This document shows, one piece after another, positions 21,901 to 30,964 of a DNA stretch of 64,000 nucleotides. The DNA is from Trichomonas vaginalis G3 (taxonomy: Eukaryota > Parabasalia > Trichomonadida > Trichomonadidae), in NCBI RefSeq assembly GCF_026262505.1, contig NC_067208.1:12595962-12659961 (forward strand), given 5' to 3'. Within the stretch, counting starts at the first letter, position 1. Each line of letters starts with the position of its first letter. The notes beneath the pieces are model-generated. The model was not told where the DNA came from. It searched no databases and worked only from the letters and a program-made list of their open reading frames with translations. The translations under genes were made by a program, and so were the position numbers.

Positions 21901-22287
21901 ACAAGCTCTGTTTGAAGAGCTTGAACCGGAAACTCAGGAAAGAGTCATGCAAACAATAAGCGAAGACTCAAATACAAACTATGACAAAATCTTTCTAGGA
22001 TATAGGTTACCTGAGATGGGCGACCAGAGCCCAAAGGCAAAAAGGACATGGGAAATTTACAACATACTAGGTGAACATGAGGCAAAGATGCTACAACTTG
22101 AAGCAGAGGGCAAGTTACCAAAAGCGACACAAAAGAAAGAGTAGAACAAAGTGAAAGTAGTGAAGAAGTAACTTCATCTAGTGAAAGTAGTGGCAATGAA
22201 GGAAAAAGAAGAGTTAAAGATTCAGTTAAAAACTCAGTCAGGAAGAAAGTAAAGCTTGGTCCGAGTGGGTTCTATTATGACATATAA
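18910..22287 (+). pseudogene. Large basic/coiled-coil/Gln-Pro-rich virion protein, broken (unit 1)
   Basis: Long coding region of the element, broken here in about two or three places. Parts in order: Arg/Lys-rich N-terminus, Gln-rich patch, a small-residue stretch (GGLRAALLAKMAGYGG) that could be membrane-active or DNA-binding, a long charged coiled-coil-like region, a Pro/Gln region with PTVQNPA repeats, a folded-looking C-terminal half, and a Ser/Glu then Lys-rich tail. Size, basic ends and position directly before the capsid gene suggest an internal virion or core protein. I recognise no enzyme motif. Confidence 0.6.
20168..20346 (+). repeat. PTVQNPA-coding direct repeats (unit 1)
   Basis: At least four copies of CCAACAGTTCAAAAYCC separated by Gln/Pro/Ala codons. 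They encode a low-complexity linker. Same repeats at 33606-33784 and 48759-48937. Confidence 0.7.
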
Positions 22288-22317
22288 ATCCAACTATTCT
22301 ATTTTTACCCATATGAA

Positions 22318-23928
22318 ATGTACGCCGCTCAGAATATAACGCCAACAGTTTTGGATGCCATGAACGGAAATGTTTCCGAATGGTATAACGAATGCGATAA
22401 TGCCATTAGAAGGTCAGAAATAGTTCCTGGAACTTACGAATATACAACTGCTGTTTCTTATGGAAACGTAGGTGAGTTTGGAGAAGGTTCTTCAACAACA
22501 GTAGATATTGCTTGCGACAGGTTTCATATTATTTCTATTGACAACTCATTCTTATACGTGGAACAAGACATTGAAATAAAACCTTCTTCCAAGTTGTCTG
22601 ACAAGAAAGGTTGCAATGGAATTTTCTATGTCGGATACCAATATGCTCCAGAAGTTTTCATGGGATATAAGATATATTCTAACTCTGACTTAGTTCAAAC
22701 AGTAACATGGGCAAACTATGAATGGTTCGCTTTGAGAAACTCAGTACAACCACAAGCTAGAGAACAAACAGACCAGTATGCAACTATTGAGAAAATAAGA
22801 AGACTTGACCCTAACGTTCCAGGAGTTTATGTTAACCTTTCTGGTTCAGATGGAACTGCTGCCACTAAAGTAAAACTGAAACTTAGAGTTCCTTTGTCAT
22901 CTTTCCTCATCTTCAGGTTTTTAAGATACTTGCCAAACTGGGCAGGAAAAATTTCTATCGAACTTACTCCAAGCAAAAATAACTTAGTCATTGCACCAAC
23001 ACAAGACCCATTCACTATTACAGACGTAAAGGGAACAAATCAAACGTCATTCGTCGAATTTTGCAAAGACAAAGTTGACTTAGACTTTGGTTTCTCAAAC
23101 TTCAACAATGAAGTAAACTATTATTTCAATGCTGCTGGAACTGCTTGGGACCCAGTTAAGTTCACATGCGAAAAATTTGAATGCAAGAGAATAGAAAGCA
23201 GACTTGCAGTCTATATGTTGGACCCAGATATTTCAAATGCTTTAGCTGCCAAATATATTGCAGTTCCACTTATGTTCCCTATACACCAAATATCTGTCAA
23301 AGACTTTGCAGGTGAAGTTGGAAACCAAAATCCAGGAGCCGCAGGTGCAAGAACAGATATTGCTTTAACAACTGCAATGAAACATGCAGATACTATGTTT
23401 GTACTGTTCAGACGAACTATAAATGACTATTCTTGTTTCTACAACCCTGGTATTAAATATCATATAAACATAGATGGCAAATATTATCCAAGAGAAGAAT
23501 ATTCTACAGTTGAGGATATGAGGTCATACAACTTGACATTAGATGCTATGAACTTTAACAACAACTTCACAACAACTATTAACCCTGAAATGCAAAGTTC
23601 TATTATGCCATATGTGAAAGTATGGACTCATACAGGAGGTCAAAAAACTCAATATACAAATGGAGACCGTTCAAACTTTTGGCTTGGCATTCCATTTGCT
23701 GACTCAGAAGACTTTATGGGTAGTATTTCAACTGTTGGTACAGTTCAAATACAATATACTGGTGACAGAGACGGTCCAGATGAATTGAGAGCAAAGAAGT
23801 TTACAAAACCAATAGCACTTTTCACGGAAGATGCTCTTTTGAAGATTCGTTCGATGAAACCTGCTGGGGCTCCTCAGATTGGCATAACGACAGCTTCCAT
23901 CGAGCAGATTTTGGCAGCAGGTCAGTAA
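22318..23928 (+). CDS. Putative major capsid protein (double jelly-roll type)
   Basis: 536 aa, looks whole, starting at the ATG 31 bp past the large gene. The length fits Polinton double jelly-roll capsid proteins. The sequence is rich in beta-type and aromatic stretches, with no signal peptide or enzyme motif. Its neighbours, a smaller jelly-roll-like protein and a packaging ATPase, are the usual morphogenesis set of Polintons. The assignment rests on context and general character; a structure prediction would settle it. The last 107 bp overlap the 139-aa gene on the other strand. T-rich sequence with TATTTTTA or similar lies just upstream. Confidence 0.65.
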   Translation: MYAAQNITPTVLDAMNGNVSEWYNECDNAIRRSEIVPGTYEYTTAVSYGNVGEFGEGSSTTVDIACDRFHIISIDNSFLYVEQDIEIKPSSKLSDKKGCNGIFYVGYQYAPEVFMGYKIYSNSDLVQTVTWANYEWFALRNSVQPQAREQTDQYATIEKIRRLDPNVPGVYVNLSGSDGTAATKVKLKLRVPLSSFLIFRFLRYLPNWAGKISIELTPSKNNLVIAPTQDPFTITDVKGTNQTSFVEFCKDKVDLDFGFSNFNNEVNYYFNAAGTAWDPVKFTCEKFECKRIESRLAVYMLDPDISNALAAKYIAVPLMFPIHQISVKDFAGEVGNQNPGAAGARTDIALTTAMKHADTMFVLFRRTINDYSCFYNPGIKYHINIDGKYYPREEYSTVEDMRSYNLTLDAMNFNNNFTTTINPEMQSSIMPYVKVWTHTGGQKTQYTNGDRSNFWLGIPFADSEDFMGSISTVGTVQIQYTGDRDGPDELRAKKFTKPIALFTEDALLKIRSMKPAGAPQIGITTASIEQILAAGQ

Positions 23929-24241
23929 GTTGTTCTTGAACTGACTTCTCTCCGTCAAATATTGACAGTACGCCAGTTTTGACATAATATTGTATTATAA
24001 ACTTTCCTTTAGTAATATCTGTAAGTTTTGAAGTTATATTTTTGTCTGCTTCAAGAACTTTCACCATTTCAGTTATACCAACTTTCTTTGCTTTATGAAA
24101 ATATTTAGGTTCAGCAAAGACTGCTATTCTATAACATTTTCCATTGTTTGTGTAAAGAACTATTCTGTCAATGTATTTGTATTGTTTGTGAGTATAAACT
24201 TTGTTCTGCTTCAATTCAATAAGATATCCGAATACGTCCAT
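23822..24241 (-). CDS. 139-aa orphan protein, antisense to the capsid gene end
   Basis: Looks whole. The ATG at 24241 lies 18 bp from the divergent ATG at 24260, so the two probably share a tiny bidirectional promoter. The protein starts MDVFGYLIELKQNK and has a mixed alpha/beta look with a Ser/Glu-rich tail. No family recognised. The frame is kept in all clean copies, which argues for a real gene although it overlaps the capsid gene by 107 bp. Confidence 0.6.
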   Translation of the reverse strand: MDVFGYLIELKQNKVYTHKQYKYIDRIVLYTNNGKCYRIAVFAEPKYFHKAKKVGITEMVKVLEADKNITSKLTDITKGKFIIQYYVKTGVLSIFDGEKSVQEQLTDLLPKSARWKLSLCQSEEPQQVSSNESSKEHLP

Positions 24242-24259
24242 CTTTTTATTCTAAGTAAA

Positions 24260-24837
24260 ATGTCATTTCCGAAAAATAGAAGCGTAAGTGTTTCAAAAGG
24301 TTTAATGGCGGTGGCAGATGTTAAGTTAAATTCACCAACCCAAACAAACAGTCAAAGTGTTATTGTCAATGTCAAAGACAGAGATGTTGAAGTGGGGAAA
24401 CCATACGAAGACGAAGATGGTATAACAATTGTTCCTGTAAAAGAACCAACATATCCTGAAGTTAACAGAGACTTAAGTTCTGTTGCAGATATTCGAAACG
24501 ACTACCAACAACTGAAAGACAAACTTCAAACTCAGGAGAAGATTTGTCAAGCTTTAAGTATAATGTTAAACTTGGCGAACACAACCCTGTAAAAGTGAAC
24601 TCATATGTCATTGCACCTCATGAAGTTTTGAAAGAACTATTGAAACTTTTGACAGAGGCAGACGATATAAACATCAAAGAAATAGAACCCGACATTGGTT
24701 GCTGTGGTGTTTCATATAATGTCATTGACAAGATATACGTTATGAAAGGAGGTGAAACGTTGAACTTAAAATATAGTTTCCCAGACGTTATAAAAATATT
24801 TGACGACCACAACATTTCATTAAAGTTTATTTGCTAA
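24260..24837 (+). pseudogene. 192-aa orphan protein, broken (unit 1)
   Basis: Start ATG at 24260, preceded by CTAAGTAAA, a word that also precedes the penton gene. Broken here, about one break; the copy at 52855-53433 looks whole. The N-terminal half is polar with a short coiled coil; the C-terminal half is a compact acidic domain. No family recognised. Likely a small virion or assembly factor because it sits between the two capsid genes. Confidence 0.55.
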
Positions 24838-24841
24838 GTAA

Positions 24842-25636
24842 ATGGCAGAAGACATAATGGTTTATACTATTACGACTAAAAACCCTGAGTCATATAATTC
24901 TATAACAACAAACTTACAAAGTCCTCAAGGACGATATTGTAAACTAACCTTAAACACAATGACGACTAAAGCCTGTTTTGCTCTTTTGACACCAGAAGAC
25001 TTTATTGTTGTGAATGGTAAAAAATACTCCTTTGAAGATACTTACTCAGATATACCACCAACAGGTTTTGTTGACTTATTTAATACTTTAAGTACGGGTG
25101 TAACATGTGCTGCAACTAGAGCAGGTTTCATTATGTTTGGATGTCCGACTGAGTTTACTATAAACGATATGAGCTATAATAAACTTATTTCTGGTTTTTA
25201 CTACCAACAGTTTCCTATAACAGGAAAAGGTGTCATACAAGGAATGTCTATTCCATTGACATTAAGCACACCAATCTTATATATTGTTTCAAACTTAGGT
25301 TCAAAGTGTTATTCGAATGTCGACAGAAACTATTATGACCAAAAGATACTTATGCGTATAAACAATACTTTCTCTGCTGGTTTGCCTATTGTTCATTCGA
25401 ATGCAGAATTTTCAACCTTAGTGAACTCAAACACTTTGGCAAGTATAACGTTGACATTAGTTGACGCAAACTTTGTTCCTGTAAAACTTTTATGTCCTAT
25501 GTATTTGTCAATGACGGCAGAAAGTTTCGAATTGGAAGATGCAACTGGTGAAAGTATTGTATTACAAGAACAACTTCAACAACAAATAGCTCAAGAACAA
25601 CAAATGCAACAAATGGAACAACAAAGTCAAGAATAA
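24842..25636 (+). CDS. Putative penton/minor capsid protein (single jelly-roll)
   Basis: 264 aa, looks whole, ATG 5 bp past the preceding stop. A beta-rich body of about 225 residues ends in ITLTLVDANFVPVKLLCPMYLSM. That resembles the closing strands of Polinton and virophage jelly-roll capsid proteins (L-V-D-x-N-x-x-P pattern). A Gln-rich tail follows. Order after the major capsid gene fits a penton protein. Stop codon runs into TAAAAA. The unit 2 version is 265 aa. Confidence 0.6.
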   Translation: MAEDIMVYTITTKNPESYNSITTNLQSPQGRYCKLTLNTMTTKACFALLTPEDFIVVNGKKYSFEDTYSDIPPTGFVDLFNTLSTGVTCAATRAGFIMFGCPTEFTINDMSYNKLISGFYYQQFPITGKGVIQGMSIPLTLSTPILYIVSNLGSKCYSNVDRNYYDQKILMRINNTFSAGLPIVHSNAEFSTLVNSNTLASITLTLVDANFVPVKLLCPMYLSMTAESFELEDATGESIVLQEQLQQQIAQEQQMQQMEQQSQE

Positions 25637-25667
25637 AAAAATAATATTTTTTTTTATTTTTATAAAA

Positions 25668-26903
25668 ATGTACAGAATAGATGTTTCAGATTTTTATGAC
25701 TTCCAAGCATTCAGAAATATGTGTCCATTTAGAGACTATAACAAAGCAGTCGAGAATTTGAAACGTTTAGTCATTTATGTTGACTCTGCCCCAGAATGTT
25801 ATGTCATGAAAGAATGGGATGTTGTCTTTAACAAACCAAGAGCAACAATAGTGTCTGAACAAGAATGTAGACAGAAACTTAAGAAAATAAAAGTTGTACA
25901 AGTTGGCATGAAGATGTTAGATGCTTGGGATATCTTATTGTCAAAGTTAGAAGATTTTTCAGTTCGAGGTATAAAGTTCTATACACCTTCTCCAAACTTC
26001 TATTCTATCTTCACTGGATATAAATACGAACAAGTAGAATGGAAACACAGTATTATAGAAGCTTGGTTAGACCATGTCAAAGAAATTATATGCAATGGAA
26101 ACGAAAAGGTTTATGAGTATATCTTATGTTGGTTTGCAAATATCTTACAACATCCAAGTGCTAAAAATGAAACTGCTCTCATTATAATTGGAAAACAAGG
26201 AACTGGTAAGAATACTTTCTTTACAGATATTTTGTGCAAACTGTTAGAAGGTTATTCGAATCCGAATATGACAAACTTAGAAAACATCTGTGGCAAGTTT
26301 AACTCCTCAATAGAGAATATGAAACTTATAGTTTGCAATGAACTTCAAAGTATAGATACAACAAAAGTTTTGAACTCAGATGCTTTGAAGAGTCTTATAA
26401 CAGACAAAGTTGGAGTTGTTGAAAGAAAGTATAAAGACCAAAGAGTTTGTGAAAATGTTGCAAACTTCATTATGGTTTCAAACAATGCTGTTCCGATGCA
26501 GTTAGAAAGTTCTGACAGAAGATATGTAGTTGTCAGAACGTCAGAAGCTCATATGCAAGATACTGAATATTTTGACGCTTTGTCAGAATGTTTGACATCT
26601 GACTTTTACAACCACTTGTTCTCATATTTCATGACATTAGATATTTCTAAGTTCAATCCAAGACAAATTCCACATACCGAAGAGAGACAAACATTGTTAG
26701 AAGCAAACAAGAGTGTTTATGAACTGTTCGTAGATGAAACTGACTTTGTGTCATTAGATGAAAGGTCATTGTACGATTCGTATAAACAATATTGTCAAGA
26801 GTATGGTTATATGCCAGCGTCTAAACGAACATTCTTGGCAAATGTCAAAAGTCTTTTAGATGTTCAGAATGGTGTATATACAAAGAAAATTTTTTCTGAG
26901 TAA
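25668..26903 (+). CDS. SF3/D5-like helicase (DUF5906 type)
   Basis: 411 aa, looks whole. Walker A GKQGTGKN (175-182), Walker B-like KLIVCNE (219-225), motif C NFIMVSNN (266-273) and an arginine pair RR (284-285) form the SF3 set of viral and plasmid replication helicases. The N-terminal 150 residues show no archaeo-eukaryotic primase motif that I can recognise. It would unwind the element's DNA as a hexamer. As no polymerase is encoded in the unit, it would have to recruit a host or helper polymerase. The stop codon forms TAAA. The leader is a T/A tract with TATTTTTATAAAA. Confidence 0.85.
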   Translation: MYRIDVSDFYDFQAFRNMCPFRDYNKAVENLKRLVIYVDSAPECYVMKEWDVVFNKPRATIVSEQECRQKLKKIKVVQVGMKMLDAWDILLSKLEDFSVRGIKFYTPSPNFYSIFTGYKYEQVEWKHSIIEAWLDHVKEIICNGNEKVYEYILCWFANILQHPSAKNETALIIIGKQGTGKNTFFTDILCKLLEGYSNPNMTNLENICGKFNSSIENMKLIVCNELQSIDTTKVLNSDALKSLITDKVGVVERKYKDQRVCENVANFIMVSNNAVPMQLESSDRRYVVVRTSEAHMQDTEYFDALSECLTSDFYNHLFSYFMTLDISKFNPRQIPHTEERQTLLEANKSVYELFVDETDFVSLDERSLYDSYKQYCQEYGYMPASKRTFLANVKSLLDVQNGVYTKKIFSE

Positions 26904-26969
26904 ATTTTAAAAAAAAATATTTTTTATCCGATAGAAAAGATGACGAAATAGATTTCAGTAAACAAGTAC

Positions 26970-27357
26970 ATGTCAGGAGTTAAAGAAGAACTAGACCCAT
27001 TCACATATTTGAATGTTTATTTCTACCATTTTGAAAAGTCTTCATTCAGCAAAGTTTGGAACATCGAACCAGTTAAGTTTGCTATTGTGACTAAAATGGT
27101 GCGAAATTTGAAGACTTAGACATAGAAGGTTTGTTAGCAGTCAAAGAAAGTTTTGACAGAAGGTTCTCAAACCTTAAGAAGGCAAAGCATACAAACTTGT
27201 TATACCTTATGAACCAAAGAAGACAGACGACTATGAATATTATGAGTCTAAAGTTGTAGAAGTTCAAGGTAAATTGGGTAAAAAGCTATTAGAGTCTAAG
27301 CCAGTGTTTACTCCTAAAGAGGAAGAGAACATTGACATTGACCCAGAAATGTTCTAA
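26970..27357 (+). pseudogene. Small acidic element protein, broken (unit 1)
   Basis: Begins MSGVKEELDPFTYLNVYF and ends in an acidic tail (EEENIDIDPEMF). Broken, about two breaks. Position after the helicase and an acidic C-terminus would fit a single-strand DNA-binding accessory protein, but this is a guess from context. Its stop codon is the left end of the 22-bp palindrome. Confidence 0.45.
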
Positions 27358-27376
27358 AAATAAAATTTTATTTTTA
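27355..27376. terminator. 22-bp perfect palindrome holding two stop codons (unit 1)
   Basis: TAAAAATAAA and its exact complement around a central AT. The outer TAA on each strand is the stop codon of a convergent gene. Each strand carries TAAA, the trichomonad poly(A) signal word, so it may end transcripts both ways. Confidence 0.6.
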
Positions 27377-27826
27377 CATGTCAAATTTCTTCTTCGGTGG
27401 AATTGGCTCTGGTTCTTTCTTCTCTTCTTCTACTTTCTTTTCTTTCTTTTCTTTCTTCTTCTTCTCTGGTGGAGATATGTCAAATTTCTCAGAACCATAT
27501 CTATGTAAAAGTTCTTTGTCCTTTAATAGCTCTTCTATTCTGTTTTCTATTTCATCTTCAAGAACAGCGCATGTGTCTTCTTTGCATTCTAAGAACTTTT
27601 GTTGGACTTCATCTTTCCAATCGGCGTCATCTCTGTCAACAAGTCTGTCATTGACAAATTTTAAGACTGCTCTTTGTAATGTTTTATGGTTCTTGTCATA
27701 TTCCCAGAAACAGAACTTTAGAACAAATTCACCTTTCTTGTTTACATTATGTAAGGTTTTATGGTCTACAGATGTTTTGCTGTCGAAAAGCTTGTCTCGA
27801 ATATAGATAGCGAAATCGCTAGACAT
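27374..27826 (-). CDS. 150-aa Lys/Glu-rich orphan protein
   Basis: Looks whole. The N-terminal 110 residues are charged and mainly helical (MSSDFAIYIRDKLFDSK...). The C-terminus is a Lys/Glu repeat ending in PEPIPPKKKFDM, a flexible basic tail. No family recognised. Divergent from the ATPase with about 30 bp between, convergent with the small acidic gene. It could bind DNA or a partner through its tail; inference. Confidence 0.65.
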   Translation of the reverse strand: MSSDFAIYIRDKLFDSKTSVDHKTLHNVNKKGEFVLKFCFWEYDKNHKTLQRAVLKFVNDRLVDRDDADWKDEVQQKFLECKEDTCAVLEDEIENRIEELLKDKELLHRYGSEKFDISPPEKKKKEKKEKKVEEEKKEPEPIPPKKKFDM

Positions 27827-27858
27827 TTTCTAAAAGATAAAAATTTTAATTTTTCTAA

Positions 27859-28644
27859 AAATATGTTAGAAAAAAGTTTGCTGACATTGACAAGAAATTT
27901 GAGAATGTTTTAAACAAGAACAAGAGGAAGTTAGAAAATGCTCAGATAAAGCCTATACATGAAAAGTTCTTATTTGCTCAGAATGGTATAACAGGTCTAA
28001 TTGCACCACCTGGGTCGGGTAAGACTTTCACTTATCTTAAAATGGCTGCACAACAACAAGAACTAGATGAGAAGAACCCATTTTATGAGTTAGTTGTTAT
28101 TTGTAGTACTTCTGGTCAATTTGACCAAACCGTCAATTCGTTCAAAGATATTATAAAGAAGTCTAAGTTAGTATGTATAAAGGATACTGAGTTGTTAGAT
28201 TGGATAAAGAAGTACCAAAGAAGAGTTTTGAAGTATAATGCTATAAATGAGTATATAAATTCGAAGTTTAAAGAACCTAATGAGGAAATGCAGAGAATAT
28301 TAGACAAACACCACTTCAGAAACAAACAGAAAGAGATAGAATACATTTCGAAGAAATTGCAATCTTACGATTGGAAGACTTACCCTCATAGATGTCTTCT
28401 TATCTTAGATGATTTCGCCTCTCATCCTTTGTTAAAGAACAGAGAACAAGATATGTGTCGAATTCTTAAGAAGCTCAGACACTTTAACATCTCAGTTGTC
28501 ATTTGTGTACAGACAGCAAAGAGTTTAAGTAAGGATGTTAAAAGAATACTTACTGACATAATACTTTTCCCCAGATTGTCCGAAGACGATTTCATGGAAC
28601 TTATGAAAGAGTCCATGGCAGGTAAGTTTGACAGACACCAATGA
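27859..28644 (+). CDS. A32/FtsK-HerA-type genome-packaging ATPase
   Basis: P-loop GLIAPPGSGKT is coded at about 27991-28026. Counting from the ATG at 28042, Walker B LLILDD is at residues 119-124 and VVICVQ at 152-157, the glutamine motif of this family. It would pump genome into the capsid. The first in-frame ATG lies after the P-loop, so the start is unresolved; I give the open stretch. The last codons (FDRHQ and stop) lie beyond the unit border at 28626, so the gene is completed by the start of unit 2. In an isolated linear unit this end would differ. Confidence 0.75.
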   Translation, partial: KYVRKKFADIDKKFENVLNKNKRKLENAQIKPIHEKFLFAQNGITGLIAPPGSGKTFTYLKMAAQQQELDEKNPFYELVVICSTSGQFDQTVNSFKDIIKKSKLVCIKDTELLDWIKKYQRRVLKYNAINEYINSKFKEPNEEMQRILDKHHFRNKQKEIEYISKKLQSYDWKTYPHRCLLILDDFASHPLLKNREQDMCRILKKLRHFNISVVICVQTAKSLSKDVKRILTDIILFPRLSEDDFMELMKESMAGKFDRHQ

Positions 28645-29012
28645 AAAAAATAAAATGATATTTATTTTAAATATATAAGATCCTTATATAAAATATAAAT
28701 ATTTTATCGTTTTATTTTCTTGTTTTAGAAATGTTTTTTATTGAAAAATCAATAAAACTAACTCCAAAATAAAATTTTTGATTTAAAGACACTATGATGA
28801 CACCAGGCAAATCTTCCAAGACACCTATCGTCGGGAATCTAACAACTCTATCAGCAGACAAATAATTGATTGAGGTGATATAAAAATTGAATTTAATTCA
28901 ATGATCAAACCGACCCATTTGTATCTCAAAAATATAATTTTTTCTATGTCAGAGTTTTGATCCCTTTAGGAATCTTACATATACAGCCTTAATTTTCAAG
29001 ATTTAATAATTA
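28645..29012. other. Noncoding leader with GACAC boxes (unit 2)
   Basis: Copy of 15218-15585. AT-rich, no gene. GACAC boxes at about 28788, 28798 and 28819. Confidence 0.6.
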
Positions 29013-30248
29013 TTGCTCAATGATGTAAAACCGATTCAGAAATTAATATTAGAGTGTCAGAGTATGTTTATTTGCGATCTTTTCTCATTACTAGTAAGTT
29101 GTTCATTTCTTGTAGCCCTAGAAATTTATTCTTATAATCCAGAATTTGCTTTATTCGGATATGAAACTCCGGATTGGACACCGGCATCATTCTTTAAAGT
29201 TAAGCGCAAAATTGATGTGCCTCTAGAAAAAAATTGGCCAGTATTACGATATATAAATGAAACAATAGAAGATCCTACGCAATACCATTTCTCATATAGA
29301 AAACCGAAAGAAACACACGACTACAACTTTTATTACAAGACACTTCAGACTACACACTATAGACTTGAAAGAGCATATGTTAGCTTTAATGGTGCTGTAG
29401 GTCTTGATGAAAACACCATTTTCCAACCAACAGATTTTGAAAGGAACGCTACAAATGCAAGTGTTGTAGGCCATTACCGCGAGGTTATTGTTACAGGATA
29501 TTTATGGGCAACATATAATTTTGGCCATTCATTTGAAGATTTTTTCACTCCACTATTTTTAATTCCTGAAGAAATTAGAAGGAGATCACATATTATTGTA
29601 TTCTCAATGCCATTTCTCTATAATACACTCCTGGATCTTCTAGGCTTTTTACCAGATCGAAGAATATATTTACCAAAAAATAAAGGTGAATATATTTCGG
29701 CTGATATACTCCATTGTTTTGCAAATAGAACCTTTTACATCAGTCAATGGGGGCCAAACACTTACAGATTTAAACGGTTCTTGCATGAAAAATTCGAATT
29801 AGATAAAATTACACCATCTGAATACTGCTTTACAAACAGGCCTAAAGGCAAGAGAAGGCATATTCATAATCTTGATGAAGTAATAAATTCAGCAAAAGCA
29901 AAGTTCCCAACAATTGATTGGAAATTTATTCCAGATAATCATACAAATCTTATTGAATGCGCCAGGGATTTCAAAAAGATTAAGTTTCTTTTCTCTCCTG
30001 TAGGTTCAAACATTTGTAAATGCATTTTTATGGCCGACAATACTGTTGTTATATGCGTTACAGCGAATTTCCCTGAAAATTCTCTGGCAGGTTTCTGTTT
30101 AAGTTGTAAATTATTTGAGTTACAATATGATTCAATCTCTGCTCATCATTTAGAATATGGTTCACCAATTAATGTGAACGATGCATTATTCCATATAGAA
30201 AAATGTTTGAAAGTATTAGAAACTGGAAATTGGAACGTATATAAATAA
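29013..30248 (+). CDS. GT61-like glycosyltransferase (unit 2)
   Basis: 411 aa, looks whole, identical to 15586-16821. In a tandem array this gives the host several identical copies. Between the ATPase end and this ATG are 368 bp of noncoding DNA that could hold its promoter. Confidence 0.75.
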   Translation: MLNDVKPIQKLILECQSMFICDLFSLLVSCSFLVALEIYSYNPEFALFGYETPDWTPASFFKVKRKIDVPLEKNWPVLRYINETIEDPTQYHFSYRKPKETHDYNFYYKTLQTTHYRLERAYVSFNGAVGLDENTIFQPTDFERNATNASVVGHYREVIVTGYLWATYNFGHSFEDFFTPLFLIPEEIRRRSHIIVFSMPFLYNTLLDLLGFLPDRRIYLPKNKGEYISADILHCFANRTFYISQWGPNTYRFKRFLHEKFELDKITPSEYCFTNRPKGKRRHIHNLDEVINSAKAKFPTIDWKFIPDNHTNLIECARDFKKIKFLFSPVGSNICKCIFMADNTVVICVTANFPENSLAGFCLSCKLFELQYDSISAHHLEYGSPINVNDALFHIEKCLKVLETGNWNVYK

Positions 30249-30287
30249 TAAGAATATTAAAATTAATTTTGAAAATAATCTATTTAA

Positions 30288-30330
30288 AGTCGATTTATAT
30301 TCAATTTTTTGAATAAATTCAAAATCGACT
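30288..30330. repeat. AGTCGATTT stem-loop after GT61 (unit 2)
   Basis: Identical to 16861-16903. Confidence 0.55.
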
Positions 30331-30719
30331 CGTAATCCAATAGTTGACAATTTGTAATATCTTTAAAATAGACGCATTATTCATATGGCGCAATGAAATA
30401 AAAAAATCAAAATGTGTAAAGCATATTTTGAATATACTTACTATGCAATTTCATACCAGTCTCTATTAAGTTATCGATATTACAATAAATAAGAAAATGA
30501 TTGTTGAAGTTCTGTGTAGCTGTCAATGTTACATTTGATAAAAAAAATTAAAACATAAATTGAGTATAGCAAGCATTAATCCATTACTTCTAACTTTTTT
30601 AACAATTTGATGAAGTTTTAAGAACGACGATATATCTTGTTTGGCCAATTGTACAATTGCTACTTAATTCTGATTAAATTATAAAACATAATCTACATAC
30701 AAAAATATAGTAATGCAAT

Positions 30720-30799
30720 AATCTCGGGAACATGGCTCTCAATTTTGAATAGTTTACGAATTTCTCAAATAAAATTGAGGGGATTATGTTCCCGAGATT
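30720..30799. repeat. 80-bp imperfect palindrome (unit 2)
   Basis: Identical to 17293-17372. Confidence 0.8.
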
Positions 30800-30890
30800 T
30801 TTGCAAAAACAGTTTTTTAAAAAGTTCTATAAATTCTTTTACAAAACAATATAACAATATGTATATCTTCAATATTTAGGTCAGGTAAGT

Positions 30891-30923
30891 GGGGCTTCCA
30901 GGCGCGTTGCGCCCTCTAGCCCC
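30891..30923. terminator. GC-rich hairpin (unit 2)
   Basis: Identical to 17464-17496. Confidence 0.5.
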
Positions 30924-30964
30924 GAAGATGTTTAGTATAAATGAAGTTTTTATTCGGAAAATTG

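Larger units (their letters stand above)
15199..28625 (+). mobile_element. Polinton-like virus element, unit 1
   Basis: 13,427 bp from GTTTGACAG at the flank border to the same word at 28626. It contains GT61, the 299-aa gene, the large virion protein, MCP, 139-aa, 192-aa, penton, helicase, small acidic, 150-aa and ATPase genes. Most genes look whole; the large, 192-aa and small genes are broken, about four or five breaks in all. I see no polymerase B, integrase, protease or long terminal inverted repeats. Near-identity to units 2 and 3 makes it very young. Confidence 0.85.
30249..30964. other. Noncoding palindrome stretch (unit 2)
   Basis: Copy of 16822-17537, with stem-loop 30288-30330, palindrome 30720-30799 and GC-rich hairpin 30891-30923. 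Confidence 0.65.

Noticed and set aside
24544-24837. Separate 97-aa gene starting at TTG
   Set aside because: It is the later part of the 192-aa gene region, which looks whole in unit 3.
15199-28625. Polymerase B, integrase or cysteine protease of a classical Polinton
   Set aside because: I looked in every large frame and in the noncoding stretches and saw no matching motifs.
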